In this document: positions 20,264-26,860 of the stretch, in pieces
Position numbering within the stretch: position 1 is the first letter of the stretch
Layout: each line of letters opens with the position of its first letter
Assembly (NCBI GenBank): GCA_944322575.1
Contig: CALUPK010000014.1
Span: 1 to 47,367, forward strand
Reading direction: 5' to 3'
Source: an uncultured Bacteroidales bacterium
Lineage (GTDB): Bacteria; Bacteroidota; Bacteroidia; Bacteroidales; UBA932
Length of the DNA stretch: 47,367 nucleotides
Made by a program: the position numbers and the translations under genes
The notes under the pieces: model-generated
Seen by the model: the letters and a program-made list of their open reading frames with translations, nothing else
What the model was told of the DNA's origin: nothing
Databases searched by the model: none

Positions 20264-21430
20264 TTATAAATTAAGATTCAAGAGTATGTCCCCGGAGGTG
20301 CCGAGCACTTTGAGGGTCATCTCCCCGCCTTTCCTGCTCAGAACCATCACCGTGGCGCCTTCCATGGAGTAGCCTCCGCCGACTACTACCGGGAAGTTGT
20401 TTCCGACAGAGCCGGCAGGATGGTATGCGTGTCTGTGGGTGTGGGCGTTGATGCAGATGTCGAAGGGTGCGTCAGCGAGCAGCGGGCCCCACAGCTCCAG
20501 GCAGGGATTGTAGGCGTCGCCCATCGCGTAGATCGGAATGTGATGTATGAGCACCCGGCGGGAGGCACTGCGGAACTCCTCCGAGGCCAGTTCCCCGCGG
20601 AGAAAATCCACCTGTTCCGCCCTCAGTCCGGAAAAGTCGTTGAGGCCGTAGTAGACCCAGTGGTCGTCGGGCTTGTCCTCCCCGCAGTCGAGCATGACGA
20701 TGCGGGTATCGCCCCAGTTGAATGCTCCGTAGGTGCGGTTCCCTACGTAGTCGAAAAGTTCGCGCAGGCCGATGGAGTAGGCGTTGCGTATCTCATGGTT
20801 GCCTCTGAGGTAAAATACAGGGACATCGGCGGCTCCGACGGTGGAGTTCAGCTCGCTGAGGAATGCCGTGGCCTCGTCGTGGGAGGCGGGGTCGTCGATG
20901 CAGTCCCCGTTGAAGACCACGAAGTCGTAGGGAATGTCCCGGACGTGGGAGTACAGGGCCTGAAGGGTTTCGGAATGCTTGTGCAGGTCGTTGAAGATGA
21001 GGGCGGTGAAGTCTCCGCAGTCATCTGAGGGGAGGGTGAATGAGTGCATGGGGGAGACGGCCGTCTCTCCGAATTCTTTCTTATATGCCTGGTATAGGAG
21101 AATTTCCCGGGAGCATACTCTGTAATAGTAGGTGCGTCCGGGTTCCAGCCCTTCGATCCGGATCTTGTTCTGTGTCCCGTTGCAGATGACCTGCCCGTCC
21201 ACTATTGTGCGGGCTTGCTGCCAGGACTCTGTATCGGTGGTGTCAGTGCCGTACTCTACCCAGCTGTATGCGGGCACCCATGTCTGCCACATGACGGTAA
21301 TCCCGCCGCCGACGGGGTTCTGGAGGTATGGTTCAGTCCGGAAAATGGAATCTGCGGGAGCTGCGGCGGAGGCAGTCAGGGCAGTGAGGACTGTCAGGGA
21401 AAATGATAGAATGATAATTCCAGGTCTCAT
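20264..21430 (-). CDS. Secreted metallophosphoesterase, purple-acid-phosphatase-like
   Basis: I start at the ATG at 21430, giving 388 residues with a signal peptide (MRPGIIILSFSLTVLTALTASA). A longer open frame to 21661 runs through a terminator hairpin and is not used. A fibronectin-like domain (TEPYLQNPVGGGITVMWQT) precedes the phosphatase core. The metal motifs are NDLHKH, FNGDCIDD, RGNHE, HHIP and HTHRH. It probably hydrolyses phosphate esters in the periplasm. It is the first gene of an apparent operon with maeB and bcp, and the last clear host gene before the prophage. Confidence 0.88.
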   Translation of the reverse strand: MRPGIIILSFSLTVLTALTASAAAPADSIFRTEPYLQNPVGGGITVMWQTWVPAYSWVEYGTDTTDTESWQQARTIVDGQVICNGTQNKIRIEGLEPGRTYYYRVCSREILLYQAYKKEFGETAVSPMHSFTLPSDDCGDFTALIFNDLHKHSETLQALYSHVRDIPYDFVVFNGDCIDDPASHDEATAFLSELNSTVGAADVPVFYLRGNHEIRNAYSIGLRELFDYVGNRTYGAFNWGDTRIVMLDCGEDKPDDHWVYYGLNDFSGLRAEQVDFLRGELASEEFRSASRRVLIHHIPIYAMGDAYNPCLELWGPLLADAPFDICINAHTHRHAYHPAGSVGNNFPVVVGGGYSMEGATVMVLSRKGGEMTLKVLGTSGDILLNLNL

Positions 21431-21485
21431 TGATGTATTACGCAAAATAGTGTTTAAAGTATTCGCGAAGATAGTGATTATCCTG

Positions 21486-21521
21486 GAAAAATAAAAGAGC
21501 CGGCTGAGAGATGCCGGCTCT
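21486..21521 (-). terminator. Intrinsic terminator of the leftward prophage operon
   Basis: AGAGCCGGC (21496-21504) and GCCGGCTCT (21513-21521) form a perfect 9-bp stem with an 8-base loop. On the minus strand the stem is followed by a T-rich tract (TTTTATTTTT). It ends transcription coming from the lysogeny block and shields the host metallophosphoesterase gene. Confidence 0.85.
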
Positions 21522-21668
21522 GTGAAACTTGCTGTTTGTAGCGGAGAGAGGACTTGCTTCCTTTTTTCTCCATTTGGCAATGTGTTATTACTCTGTTTGT
21601 TATTATAACATAAACTCTTATGCTTCATGTTTGATCGTCCCGTTTCCGTCCCGGGAAGCACTCATTTC
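21522..21668. other. Probable left prophage junction region
   Basis: No gene is seen here. Base composition and codon habits change across this stretch, from host-like on the left to AT-richer on the right. GTAGCGGAGAGAGGA at 21538-21552 resembles the 3' acceptor end of a minus-strand tRNA (serine-like, ...TCTCTCCG), but the T-arm is not there. It could be an attachment-site remnant; the exact junction cannot be fixed from one end. Confidence 0.35.
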
Positions 21669-22211
21669 TCATAGAGTGTAATCGGTAAGCAAAGGAAATA
21701 TCGCTGAAGATTCTTCTCTCGGAACCGGCACTCGGGATGTATATGAAGTGAAATGCTGCATCATCTCCTCTCTGAACGGAGACTTCAGCTCGGCTAATAT
21801 TCTCAGTCTGTTACTTTCGTTTGACGGGATGGATGTCAAATGCTGGAAATCTACCAGCATAGCTGGCATTGAAGCCTCAAGGGACTTATTTGGATATATG
21901 AGGTAATATCGCGTGATTCCTTTATTATAAATATAGTCCTCATAGAATCTTTTGAGTTTTTGTTTGTCCCTGCTTGAAAGATCGGTCCTTGGGGTTATGT
22001 TCAGATTCTTGTATTCGTTGGAGTCCAGCAGTGTTGTCTTGGCCTCGACGAGACCGGCAATTATGATGTAGCCTGCTTTGTCGTGCTCTAAGTCACATGC
22101 GTTTGACAGTACTATGCCGGGAAGGTTTACCCCGTCTTGATTCCATGGTATATTATGCACTATAGTTCCGGTGGTGATTTCGCCGGTTTTGCATATTTCT
22201 ATTGTGGCCAT
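21669..22211 (-). CDS. Unknown protein, third gene of the TIGR04255 cassette
   Basis: I do not recognise a named family. The 180-residue protein is soluble and has the N-terminal block GIVLSNACDLEHDKAGYIIIAGLVEA. It resembles a scattered group of phage and defence-island proteins that carry a Cys-Asp-Leu motif early on (from memory, low certainty). The middle is charged (SSRDKQKLKRFYEDYIYNKGITRYYLIYP). It starts two bases after the stop of the 102-residue gene, so it is translated with it and with the TIGR04255 gene. It is the last gene of the leftward operon, next to the terminator, a usual place for accessory prophage genes. Confidence 0.7.
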   Translation of the reverse strand: MATIEICKTGEITTGTIVHNIPWNQDGVNLPGIVLSNACDLEHDKAGYIIIAGLVEAKTTLLDSNEYKNLNITPRTDLSSRDKQKLKRFYEDYIYNKGITRYYLIYPNKSLEASMPAMLVDFQHLTSIPSNESNRLRILAELKSPFREEMMQHFTSYTSRVPVPREESSAIFPLLTDYTL

Positions 22212-22213
22212 GA

Positions 22214-22522
22214 TTACTCTTCTATTCTGATAAACTCACCTAAAGACTTTCCCTTGTATACATCAGCATAGAATTGAGTTTTATGAAACTCTTCAAACAC
22301 TTTATGTAGATTCACTGGCGGCAGGTATGCGGTGCTGGAAATCTTGACATCATTTGAGTTGGAAGCAAAAGTCTGCTCAAGAGTCCGTGAGTTTGTGTAC
22401 AACGGAGTCTTGATGTCTGCATGAGGTGATGCGTCATGTGTTCCTGCCATAGCAAGTATAACTGTACTGCTTAAACTTATGATGTTCATACAAAAGTAGT
22501 GATTTTTAATATTCTGGTTCAA
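22214..22522 (-). CDS. Small unknown protein, second gene of the TIGR04255 cassette
   Basis: The 102-residue protein is not recognised. It may start at 22522 or at the second Met (MNIISLSST). The middle is rich in Ser, Thr and Asn, and the C-terminal part looks folded (NLHKVFEEFHKTQFYADVYKGKSLGEFIRIEE). The reading frame overlaps the end of the TIGR04255 gene by 17 bases and stops two bases before the third gene. This tight packing suggests the three proteins are made together and perhaps form a complex. Confidence 0.65.
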   Translation of the reverse strand: MNQNIKNHYFCMNIISLSSTVILAMAGTHDASPHADIKTPLYTNSRTLEQTFASNSNDVKISSTAYLPPVNLHKVFEEFHKTQFYADVYKGKSLGEFIRIEE

Positions 22523-23237
22523 GGGTTCTTAGAAAATCAGCCTTAATGAGACTGAAAAAAGTTTCCTTCTCAATGTCGTGGGCTATGTCAAGCCTGTTTA
22601 TGACGTCTTCGGATGTAGAGGCATGTGAGACATTGAACGTGTCGATGTCGATAATTGATCCGGCTTTTCGAGAGGCCGGCAGGTTTACTTGAGCCTCGTT
22701 CATTACCTGTATAGTGGAGTGGTACTCATCTTTGATCAGCTCAGTCCTAAGTGTTGTCTGATTATATCGTATTTCGCTATCATTCAATGTGATTTTAACG
22801 AGTAGTTTATTCTTGAAGATATCTGTGTCTTCAAAAAAATTTACAGCCCTAAAGCCTGTCCTGGTAATAGTCGTTAGAACTCCGCATTGGATGACAGCCT
22901 TGAGCAGTGGTGTTACGTATTCTCTAAAGCTGTTCCATCCTGAATAGGCAGGAGAAGAACTCCATATTACAACCTTGGGCCCGATTTGAATGATATGGTT
23001 GTTGTTCGCGCTGCTTCGTAACCTAAACAGTGGAGCAAATTCAAGATTAGGATCGTTTTCTCGAGTCTGTGCCGGAATTTGTGATACCGGGAGAGATTCT
23101 ATTGGACCGAAATCGTTGCTGATACGGCTATAGATCAGAGGAAATACGACCTCTGGAGGAACGATGGGATTGAACCGTATCTCGAAGATTACGTCCACAA
23201 GCGGACATTTATTCAGTTTTTTTGGTATCTGGGTCAT
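22506..23237 (-). CDS. TIGR04255 family protein
   Basis: The 243-residue protein has the pattern of the sporadically distributed TIGR04255 family. There is an N-terminal PLVDVIFEIRF, a middle block HIIQIGPKVVIWSSSPAYSGWNSFREYV, then TITRTGFRAVNFFED, and a C-terminal HDIEKETFFSLIKADFLRTLEPEY. The family is scattered across bacteria, often in variable or defence-rich regions, and to my knowledge has no established function. Here it leads a compact three-gene set at the end of a prophage lysogeny operon, 9 bases after a lipoprotein gene. Role in phage exclusion is an inference. Confidence 0.82.
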   Translation of the reverse strand: MTQIPKKLNKCPLVDVIFEIRFNPIVPPEVVFPLIYSRISNDFGPIESLPVSQIPAQTRENDPNLEFAPLFRLRSSANNNHIIQIGPKVVIWSSSPAYSGWNSFREYVTPLLKAVIQCGVLTTITRTGFRAVNFFEDTDIFKNKLLVKITLNDSEIRYNQTTLRTELIKDEYHSTIQVMNEAQVNLPASRKAGSIIDIDTFNVSHASTSEDVINRLDIAHDIEKETFFSLIKADFLRTLEPEY

Positions 23238-23246
23238 GGTATGATG

Positions 23247-23735
23247 TTATTTGTCATTTCGTTTGATACAGAATCCGGAGACCTCGTAACGTATGATCGT
23301 GTTGAAGTTGGGATTGTACACTATATTGCACTTGAAGTTGGACAGGGTGTTGGCTCCGCGCTCCTTGGCTTCTTTGACGGCAATCTCGACAACATCGTCG
23401 ATAGTGCGAATCTCTCTGTCGTCTCTCTGTGTCACAACTGTGGTTTGCTGTGCCGTTTCCTGCTTTTTGCTGCCAATGACGAAGTTCCCGTATCTGTTGT
23501 ACCCGTTGTTGTTGATGGAGGTCGTCTGAACAGTGGTTTGGCTCTGAGTGTATCCGGGTGTCACGGAGATGAAAATTTCACCGCAGGGCTCGAATTTCTG
23601 GTAGTATTGAGCGGGAGTGATTAGGAATCCGTCCTGATAATATTTGTTGTAATCTACATACGTTACATCTATCCTTGCAGCTGAGCATGATGCCAAGACA
23701 AGGATCGAGCAAAATGCTATAATGAACTTTTTCAT
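23247..23735 (-). CDS. Predicted lipoprotein of the lysogeny block
   Basis: The 162-residue protein starts MKKFIIAFCSILVLASCSAA, a lipoprotein signal with Cys at residue 17. A Gln/Thr/Asn-rich middle (QSQTTVQTTSINNNGYN) and a C-terminal folded part (VVEIAVKEAKERGANTLSNFKCNIVY) follow. Function is unknown. Bacteroides chromosomes carry similar small lipoproteins, so it may be a lysogenic-conversion gene. Its start codon lies inside the left copy of a 50-bp direct repeat. Confidence 0.7.
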   Translation of the reverse strand: MKKFIIAFCSILVLASCSAARIDVTYVDYNKYYQDGFLITPAQYYQKFEPCGEIFISVTPGYTQSQTTVQTTSINNNGYNRYGNFVIGSKKQETAQQTTVVTQRDDREIRTIDDVVEIAVKEAKERGANTLSNFKCNIVYNPNFNTIIRYEVSGFCIKRNDK

Positions 23736-23776
23736 ACTGTATTGATTTTAATGATTATTATTTCCTGGCAATGATG
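23727..23776. repeat. 50-bp direct repeat, left copy
   Basis: The 50 bases here match 24977-25026 with a single mismatch (A for G at 23754, equivalent to 25004). In the right copy the repeat spans the last codons of the repressor gene (IIARK-stop) plus the spacer and start of the next gene. In the left copy the repressor-end codons remain as a fragment with no gene attached. The copies are exactly 1250 bases apart and flank the XRE, lipoprotein and secreted-protein genes. Confidence 0.92.
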
Positions 23777-23778
23777 CC

Positions 23779-24090
23779 CTACAGCTCGAAGCGTCCGACT
23801 CCGGCCATCTCCAGCGAGGCGGAGATGCCGAGGGTCCGGAGCACCCTCGATATGCCGGAAAGCGACGTGCTGCGGCCGTTCTCGATCCTGGACACCTGCG
23901 TCCTGCTCATGCCGGTCATCTCTCCCAGCTGCTCCTGGGTCACATTCCGGGCCAGGCGGGCCTTGCGTATTGCATTGCCCATAATGAGCGCATCCATCTC
24001 TGCCTCATACAGGTCTCTGTCGGGAGTCCCTTTCTCTCCGAGCACCATGTCCAAAGTCTCATCTTCAGTGTAAAATCTCTTCTGCTTCAT
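23779..24090 (-). CDS. XRE-family HTH protein, antitoxin-like, without a partner toxin
   Basis: I start at the ATG at 24090 (103 residues, MKQKRFYTEDETLDMVLG), because the longer start would overlap the neighbour. The protein has an N-terminal extension typical of HigA-like antitoxins and a C-terminal HTH (LARNVTQEQLGEMTGMSRTQVSRIENGRS). Such proteins usually pair with an upstream RelE/HigB or Gp49-type toxin. Here the upstream gene encodes a lipoprotein and no toxin is seen. It may regulate the prophage, or protect the cell from a toxin encoded elsewhere. It lies between the 50-bp repeats. Confidence 0.85.
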   Translation of the reverse strand: MKQKRFYTEDETLDMVLGEKGTPDRDLYEAEMDALIMGNAIRKARLARNVTQEQLGEMTGMSRTQVSRIENGRSTSLSGISRVLRTLGISASLEMAGVGRFEL

Positions 24091-24094
24091 ATTG

Positions 24095-24445
24095 CTAATT
24101 CCTGCAGTCAATCATTATTGTCCCTGCCTGATTGATATAAACGTCATTGACGCGGGAATCTCCCTTGTAATGATCTTCGAGCTTCTGGCGAAGCTTTTCA
24201 TATTCTTCGCTGGTGGCATAATCCTCAATCCTGACATTTATAAGCCTGCCTATAGGAAATATCCCGTACCGGCCATCATCCGTATATCTCTTTTCATTAA
24301 CACCTTGAAGTCCGTAACTTGAATACGTAGTGCTCAGTTTGTCTATGAAATAATCAGTATGTTCATATACTGATTTATATCTATCACAAGAAGAAACCGT
24401 AAAAAATAGTAGGGTGTATGCTATTATTGTTAAAATATACCTCAT
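24095..24445 (-). CDS. Small predicted lipoprotein
   Basis: The 116-residue protein has a lipoprotein signal (MRYILTIIAYTLLFFTVSSC, Cys at residue 20). A charged soluble part with YATSEEYEKLRQKLEDHYKGDSRVNDVYINQ follows. No family is recognised. It sits between the XRE gene (4 bases away) and a secreted-protein gene, within the repeat-flanked cassette. It is AT-rich compared with the phage structural genes. Confidence 0.7.
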   Translation of the reverse strand: MRYILTIIAYTLLFFTVSSCDRYKSVYEHTDYFIDKLSTTYSSYGLQGVNEKRYTDDGRYGIFPIGRLINVRIEDYATSEEYEKLRQKLEDHYKGDSRVNDVYINQAGTIMIDCRN

Positions 24446-24451
24446 GATTCA

Positions 24452-24985
24452 TTATTTGTTAGGATTGAATTTAAAAGCTGGTTTTACGAAAAAAACGATA
24501 GTGATGTCCTCGCCATATAATTTTGCGCCGATAATGCATTTTAACTCATGTCTTGTCATCAATAAATCAACCCAATCGGATAGTGAGTCAAAATAACTCG
24601 TTTCTACAAATGTATAATGGCCATAACTTTTCGCTATTTTATATGCCAGAGTTTCTCCTGTTTCAAGGTCATCTATAATAATCGAGTTGCCAATGGCTAA
24701 AGGGACAAATTCATCTCTGATAATATCAGCTGAAATATGCGTTTGCAGACCATCGCTATAATTTAAAAGATCTATCGCGATACTAGCAAATTCGGACTTG
24801 TTTGTGATAGGATTTTTGAAAAATCCCATTGTCCTATATGTCATTATTGAGGCTTCTTCTGGTACTGTCCATTCTGAGACATCAGGATCTCCCAAGAGAC
24901 GAGATTTTAGGACCATCTCCGAATCTTGAGCCTTAAGCGACATCATTGATGCCGCAATAATTATTGTTAGGAGGAGCTTTTTCAT
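24452..24985 (-). CDS. Predicted secreted protein of unknown function
   Basis: The 177-residue protein starts with a signal peptide (MKKLLLTIIIAASMMSLKAQ) without a lipobox Cys. The mature part is not recognised; it includes IGNSIIIDDLETGETLAYKIAKSYGHYTFVET. It is the first gene after the repressor in the leftward operon, and its start codon lies in the right 50-bp repeat. A periplasmic role such as blocking phage entry is possible but unproven. Confidence 0.7.
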   Translation of the reverse strand: MKKLLLTIIIAASMMSLKAQDSEMVLKSRLLGDPDVSEWTVPEEASIMTYRTMGFFKNPITNKSEFASIAIDLLNYSDGLQTHISADIIRDEFVPLAIGNSIIIDDLETGETLAYKIAKSYGHYTFVETSYFDSLSDWVDLLMTRHELKCIIGAKLYGEDITIVFFVKPAFKFNPNK

Positions 24986-25026
24986 ACTGTATTGATTTTA
25001 ATGGTTATTATTTCCTGGCAATGATG
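24977..25026. repeat. 50-bp direct repeat, right copy
   Basis: This copy covers the first codons of the secreted-protein gene, the spacer, and the last codons of the repressor gene. It is the partner of 23727-23776 (49 of 50 bases identical). As it holds an intact gene end, it is probably the original copy. Confidence 0.92.
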
Positions 25027-25475
25027 TCGAGCAGCTTGTCGATCCTCTCCTCCTGGCTCTTGATCCGTTCCTCCTGGCTCTTGATCCGTTCCTCCTGGCT
25101 CTTGATTATTCCTTCCTTGGTCTCTATGATCTGGTCGAGGCGGTCGATCTCGGCGCGCAGCACGTCCGGGGAGTCGCTGTAGTATGCTCGATTATCCTGA
25201 TGAATAGTCGAATTTTTGATAACGCCGGAATTGTTAATGCCCCTTTCAACTGATGTGTGCTGAACAGAGGGCATGAGCATTTCGCCTTCTCCTGTCAGCA
25301 GCCATGTTCGGTTGATATCCGGGAATGCGCTAAGAATACATTCTAATTTTGAAGCAGAGGGCTGTCCCTTAAAATTATTAAGATAGCCGTTTGAAAGGTT
25401 GGATTTCCTTTCAAATTCTGCCTTTGACAATCCCTTTGCCTCAATGTATGTAAAAATTCTCTCTTTAATGCTCAT
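25008..25475 (-). CDS. Prophage HTH repressor with C-terminal coiled coil
   Basis: The 155-residue protein has an N-terminal HTH domain typical of Bacteroidota phage repressors: MSIKERIFTYIEAKGLSKAEFERKSNLSNGYLNNF, then WLLTGEGEML. The C-terminal part (about 105-155) is a long coiled coil with three copies of the 7-residue IKSQEER. There is no S24 peptidase domain, so it should not be inactivated by RecA-stimulated self-cleavage; the coiled coil probably sets the oligomer state. It is divergent from the early genes, across a region with three phased operators, and probably represses them. Confidence 0.85.
   Translation of the reverse strand: MSIKERIFTYIEAKGLSKAEFERKSNLSNGYLNNFKGQPSASKLECILSAFPDINRTWLLTGEGEMLMPSVQHTSVERGINNSGVIKNSTIHQDNRAYYSDSPDVLRAEIDRLDQIIETKEGIIKSQEERIKSQEERIKSQEERIDKLLDIIARK
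25050..25106. repeat. 21-bp tandem repeat inside the repressor gene, 2.7 copies
   Basis: The unit CTCCTGGCTCTTGATCCGTTC occurs at 25050 and 25071, with a partial copy at 25092-25106. It encodes the heptad IKSQEER on the minus strand. The period is a multiple of three, so copy number could change without breaking the frame. Confidence 0.92.
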
Positions 25476-25509
25476 AATATCAACTATTTATAAGCAAAGC
25501 ACAATATTT

Positions 25510-25548
25510 TCTAAGAAATTTATTTGTATTCTTAGAATATATTCTTAG
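25510..25548. promoter_or_regulatory. TCTAAGAA/TTCTTAG half-site cluster
   Basis: TCTAAGAA (25510-25517) is inverted as TTCTTAGA (25529-25536), with a further TTCTTAG at 25542-25548. The sites surround the -33 box and spacer of the early promoter. They differ from the three downstream operators, so a second regulator may bind here. Confidence 0.55.
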
Positions 25549-25553
25549 CTTTG
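25523..25553 (+). promoter_or_regulatory. Early lytic promoter
   Basis: TTTG (25523-25526), 19 bases, then TAGCTTTG (25546-25553) is a full match to the Bacteroidota promoter pattern. It points into the rightward early genes and is overlapped by operator-like palindromes on both sides. Confidence 0.8.
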
Positions 25554-25605
25554 CACTTGTAAAGCGGGCTAAACAAATGTTTAATTGGCTTTACAAATGT
25601 AAAGC
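25548..25605. promoter_or_regulatory. Three 18-bp operator palindromes spaced 20 bp apart
   Basis: O1 GCTTTGCACTTGTAAAGC (25548-25565), O2 GCTAAACAAATGTTTAAT (25568-25585) and O3 GCTTTACAAATGTAAAGC (25588-25605) share an 8-2-8 layout and exact 20-bp spacing of centres. O3 is a perfect palindrome, O1 has one mismatched pair and O2 keeps the inner five pairs. O1 covers the -7 box of the early promoter. TACATTTG on the minus strand (25601-25594) inside O3 is a possible -7 box for the repressor, but no -33 is visible. Confidence 0.75.
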
Positions 25606-25633
25606 AACAAAAGTAATAAAAAAATAGGTAAAA

Positions 25634-25978
25634 ATGACTATGTGCAAGGATAAAGACTGGCGTGATTATGTGCGGGATGGGGAAAAGATAGATCCTGTTG
25701 CCTGCGGTATTGGGTGTACCGGGGACAAGGGGTCCCCTCATGCCGTTGTTGACGGCAAGGAGAAGTACAGGCGTCTGTTTGTCCGGTTGCGGACACCGGC
25801 CGAGACTCTCACCTGCTCTCCGATACGGGATGGAAAGGACTTCGCCGGAAGAGTATCCATCATAGAGAATTGGTTCAACAGCGTAATCCGGAAAGGCAAT
25901 TATGTTCTGACATTCTGTGCGGAGCAGATAACCGACGAGGAGGCTGATGAATTGGAGACTAAGACTGAAAAATATTAA
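25634..25978 (+). CDS. First early protein, unknown
   Basis: The 114-residue protein is not recognised. It may start at 25634 or at the second Met (MCKDKDW), two codons later. It contains several Cys (CKDKDW, ACGIGCTGDKG) and a C-terminal acidic tail (EEADELETKTEKY). It is the first gene after the early promoter, about 75 bases downstream of the predicted start of transcription, so it is expressed first on induction. Roles such as antirepression are possible but not shown. Confidence 0.7.
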   Translation: MTMCKDKDWRDYVRDGEKIDPVACGIGCTGDKGSPHAVVDGKEKYRRLFVRLRTPAETLTCSPIRDGKDFAGRVSIIENWFNSVIRKGNYVLTFCAEQITDEEADELETKTEKY

Positions 25979-25990
25979 AGACTGAGTATT

Positions 25991-26446
25991 ATGAATAAAG
26001 AGACAGAGACAATCAAGGATTTTATCGATCCAGGACTGGAAGGCAGGGTGGAGACCGCCTTCAGGAGTATGAGCCGCCGGCAGACTGTGCGCTGGCTGGC
26101 CGCGCTGCTTATCATGACAGAATGCCTGCAGCCGGAGGACAGGAAAGCATTCATCCGCTCCTACCGCAGGCCGCTGCTCAAGAACTGGGGACAGCGTTTC
26201 CGCATACCGTTCAACCGGCTGACTACCCACATCCTCGAGATGGTGACAGGGCTGCGTGAGCAGGAGGAGGCCGACAGACTCATACAGAAGGACTTCTTTA
26301 TTTTTCAAGAATTTCCAAAGCGCTCCTCATCGCCGCGACATATCTGGATGAGTCTGGAACATTTTTACTTGCGAGCAACAACTGAATTGCTTCTGTGGTT
26401 GGCCCGGATACGTTGCCGGCAAAGAACTGCGAGGCAAACCCTGTGA
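25991..26446 (+). CDS. Early helical protein, 3' end possibly displaced by an antisense gene
   Basis: The frame encodes 151 residues. The first about 100 (EGRVETAFRSMSRRQTVRWLAALLIMTECLQ to MVTGLREQEEADRLIQKD) look like a normal basic helical protein. The last about 50 are read from the opposite strand of the gene at 26298-26753 and look unnatural. The original stop codon may have been lost when that gene was inserted. No function is recognised. Confidence 0.6.
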   Translation: MNKETETIKDFIDPGLEGRVETAFRSMSRRQTVRWLAALLIMTECLQPEDRKAFIRSYRRPLLKNWGQRFRIPFNRLTTHILEMVTGLREQEEADRLIQKDFFIFQEFPKRSSSPRHIWMSLEHFYLRATTELLLWLARIRCRQRTARQTL

Positions 26447-26753
26447 AGGCGCGGAAAATCTGGTTGTCGAGCAGCCTTTTGCTCTCCGTGACGGCCTGCC
26501 TCCACCACGAGCTCTTGCCGTCGCTCAGCGGGGTGTCCCTGACCAGGTTCTCGAAGATGATGAGACGCTGGACACTGTTGAGATTGTAGGCCGATACCCG
26601 CTGCTTGGGAAGCGCGGCCTGCATGAAGAGGGCGAAGACATCGGAGGCCTCCTGCTCCGACTCGTTCTCAGGAGGGAAGACTTTCGTGCGGGGATAGAAG
26701 TAGCTGCCCTTCATGATGTCATAATGAGGAATGTTCTTTTTTAACTTGTTCAT
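26298..26753 (-). CDS. Antisense-oriented accessory gene of the early region, unknown
   Basis: The 151-residue protein is soluble and has a normal composition (VSAYNLNSVQRLIIFENLVRDTPL, then SSRYVAAMRSALEILEK). No family is recognised. It is the only gene of the early region on the minus strand. It has its own likely promoter (-7 TATATTTG at 26788-26781, minus) inside a GTTGACT/AGTCAAC dyad. Such isolated, self-promoted genes in prophages are often expressed in the lysogen. Confidence 0.68.
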   Translation of the reverse strand: MNKLKKNIPHYDIMKGSYFYPRTKVFPPENESEQEASDVFALFMQAALPKQRVSAYNLNSVQRLIIFENLVRDTPLSDGKSSWWRQAVTESKRLLDNQIFRAFTGFASQFFAGNVSGPTTEAIQLLLASKNVPDSSRYVAAMRSALEILEK

Positions 26754-26754
26754 G

Positions 26755-26794
26755 TTGACTCATATTTTTGTTTGACAGCGCAAATATAGTCAAC
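26755..26794 (-). promoter_or_regulatory. Promoter and dyad of the antisense gene
   Basis: GTTGACT (26755-26761) is inverted as AGTCAAC (26788-26794), with further TATTT/AAATA pairing inside. A -7 box TATATTTG lies on the minus strand at 26788-26781, about 28 bases before the gene start at 26753. The overlap of dyad and promoter suggests an operator. Confidence 0.6.
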
Positions 26795-26860
26795 ATTCCC
26801 CCGGCAGGAGCGGCCTGCACCGTGACGGTTCCCGGAGCGATACCGGCGGGGGAAGCCACG

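Noticed and set aside
21431-21661. Longer N-terminus of the metallophosphoesterase
   Set aside because: It runs through an intrinsic terminator and puts the signal peptide inside the protein.
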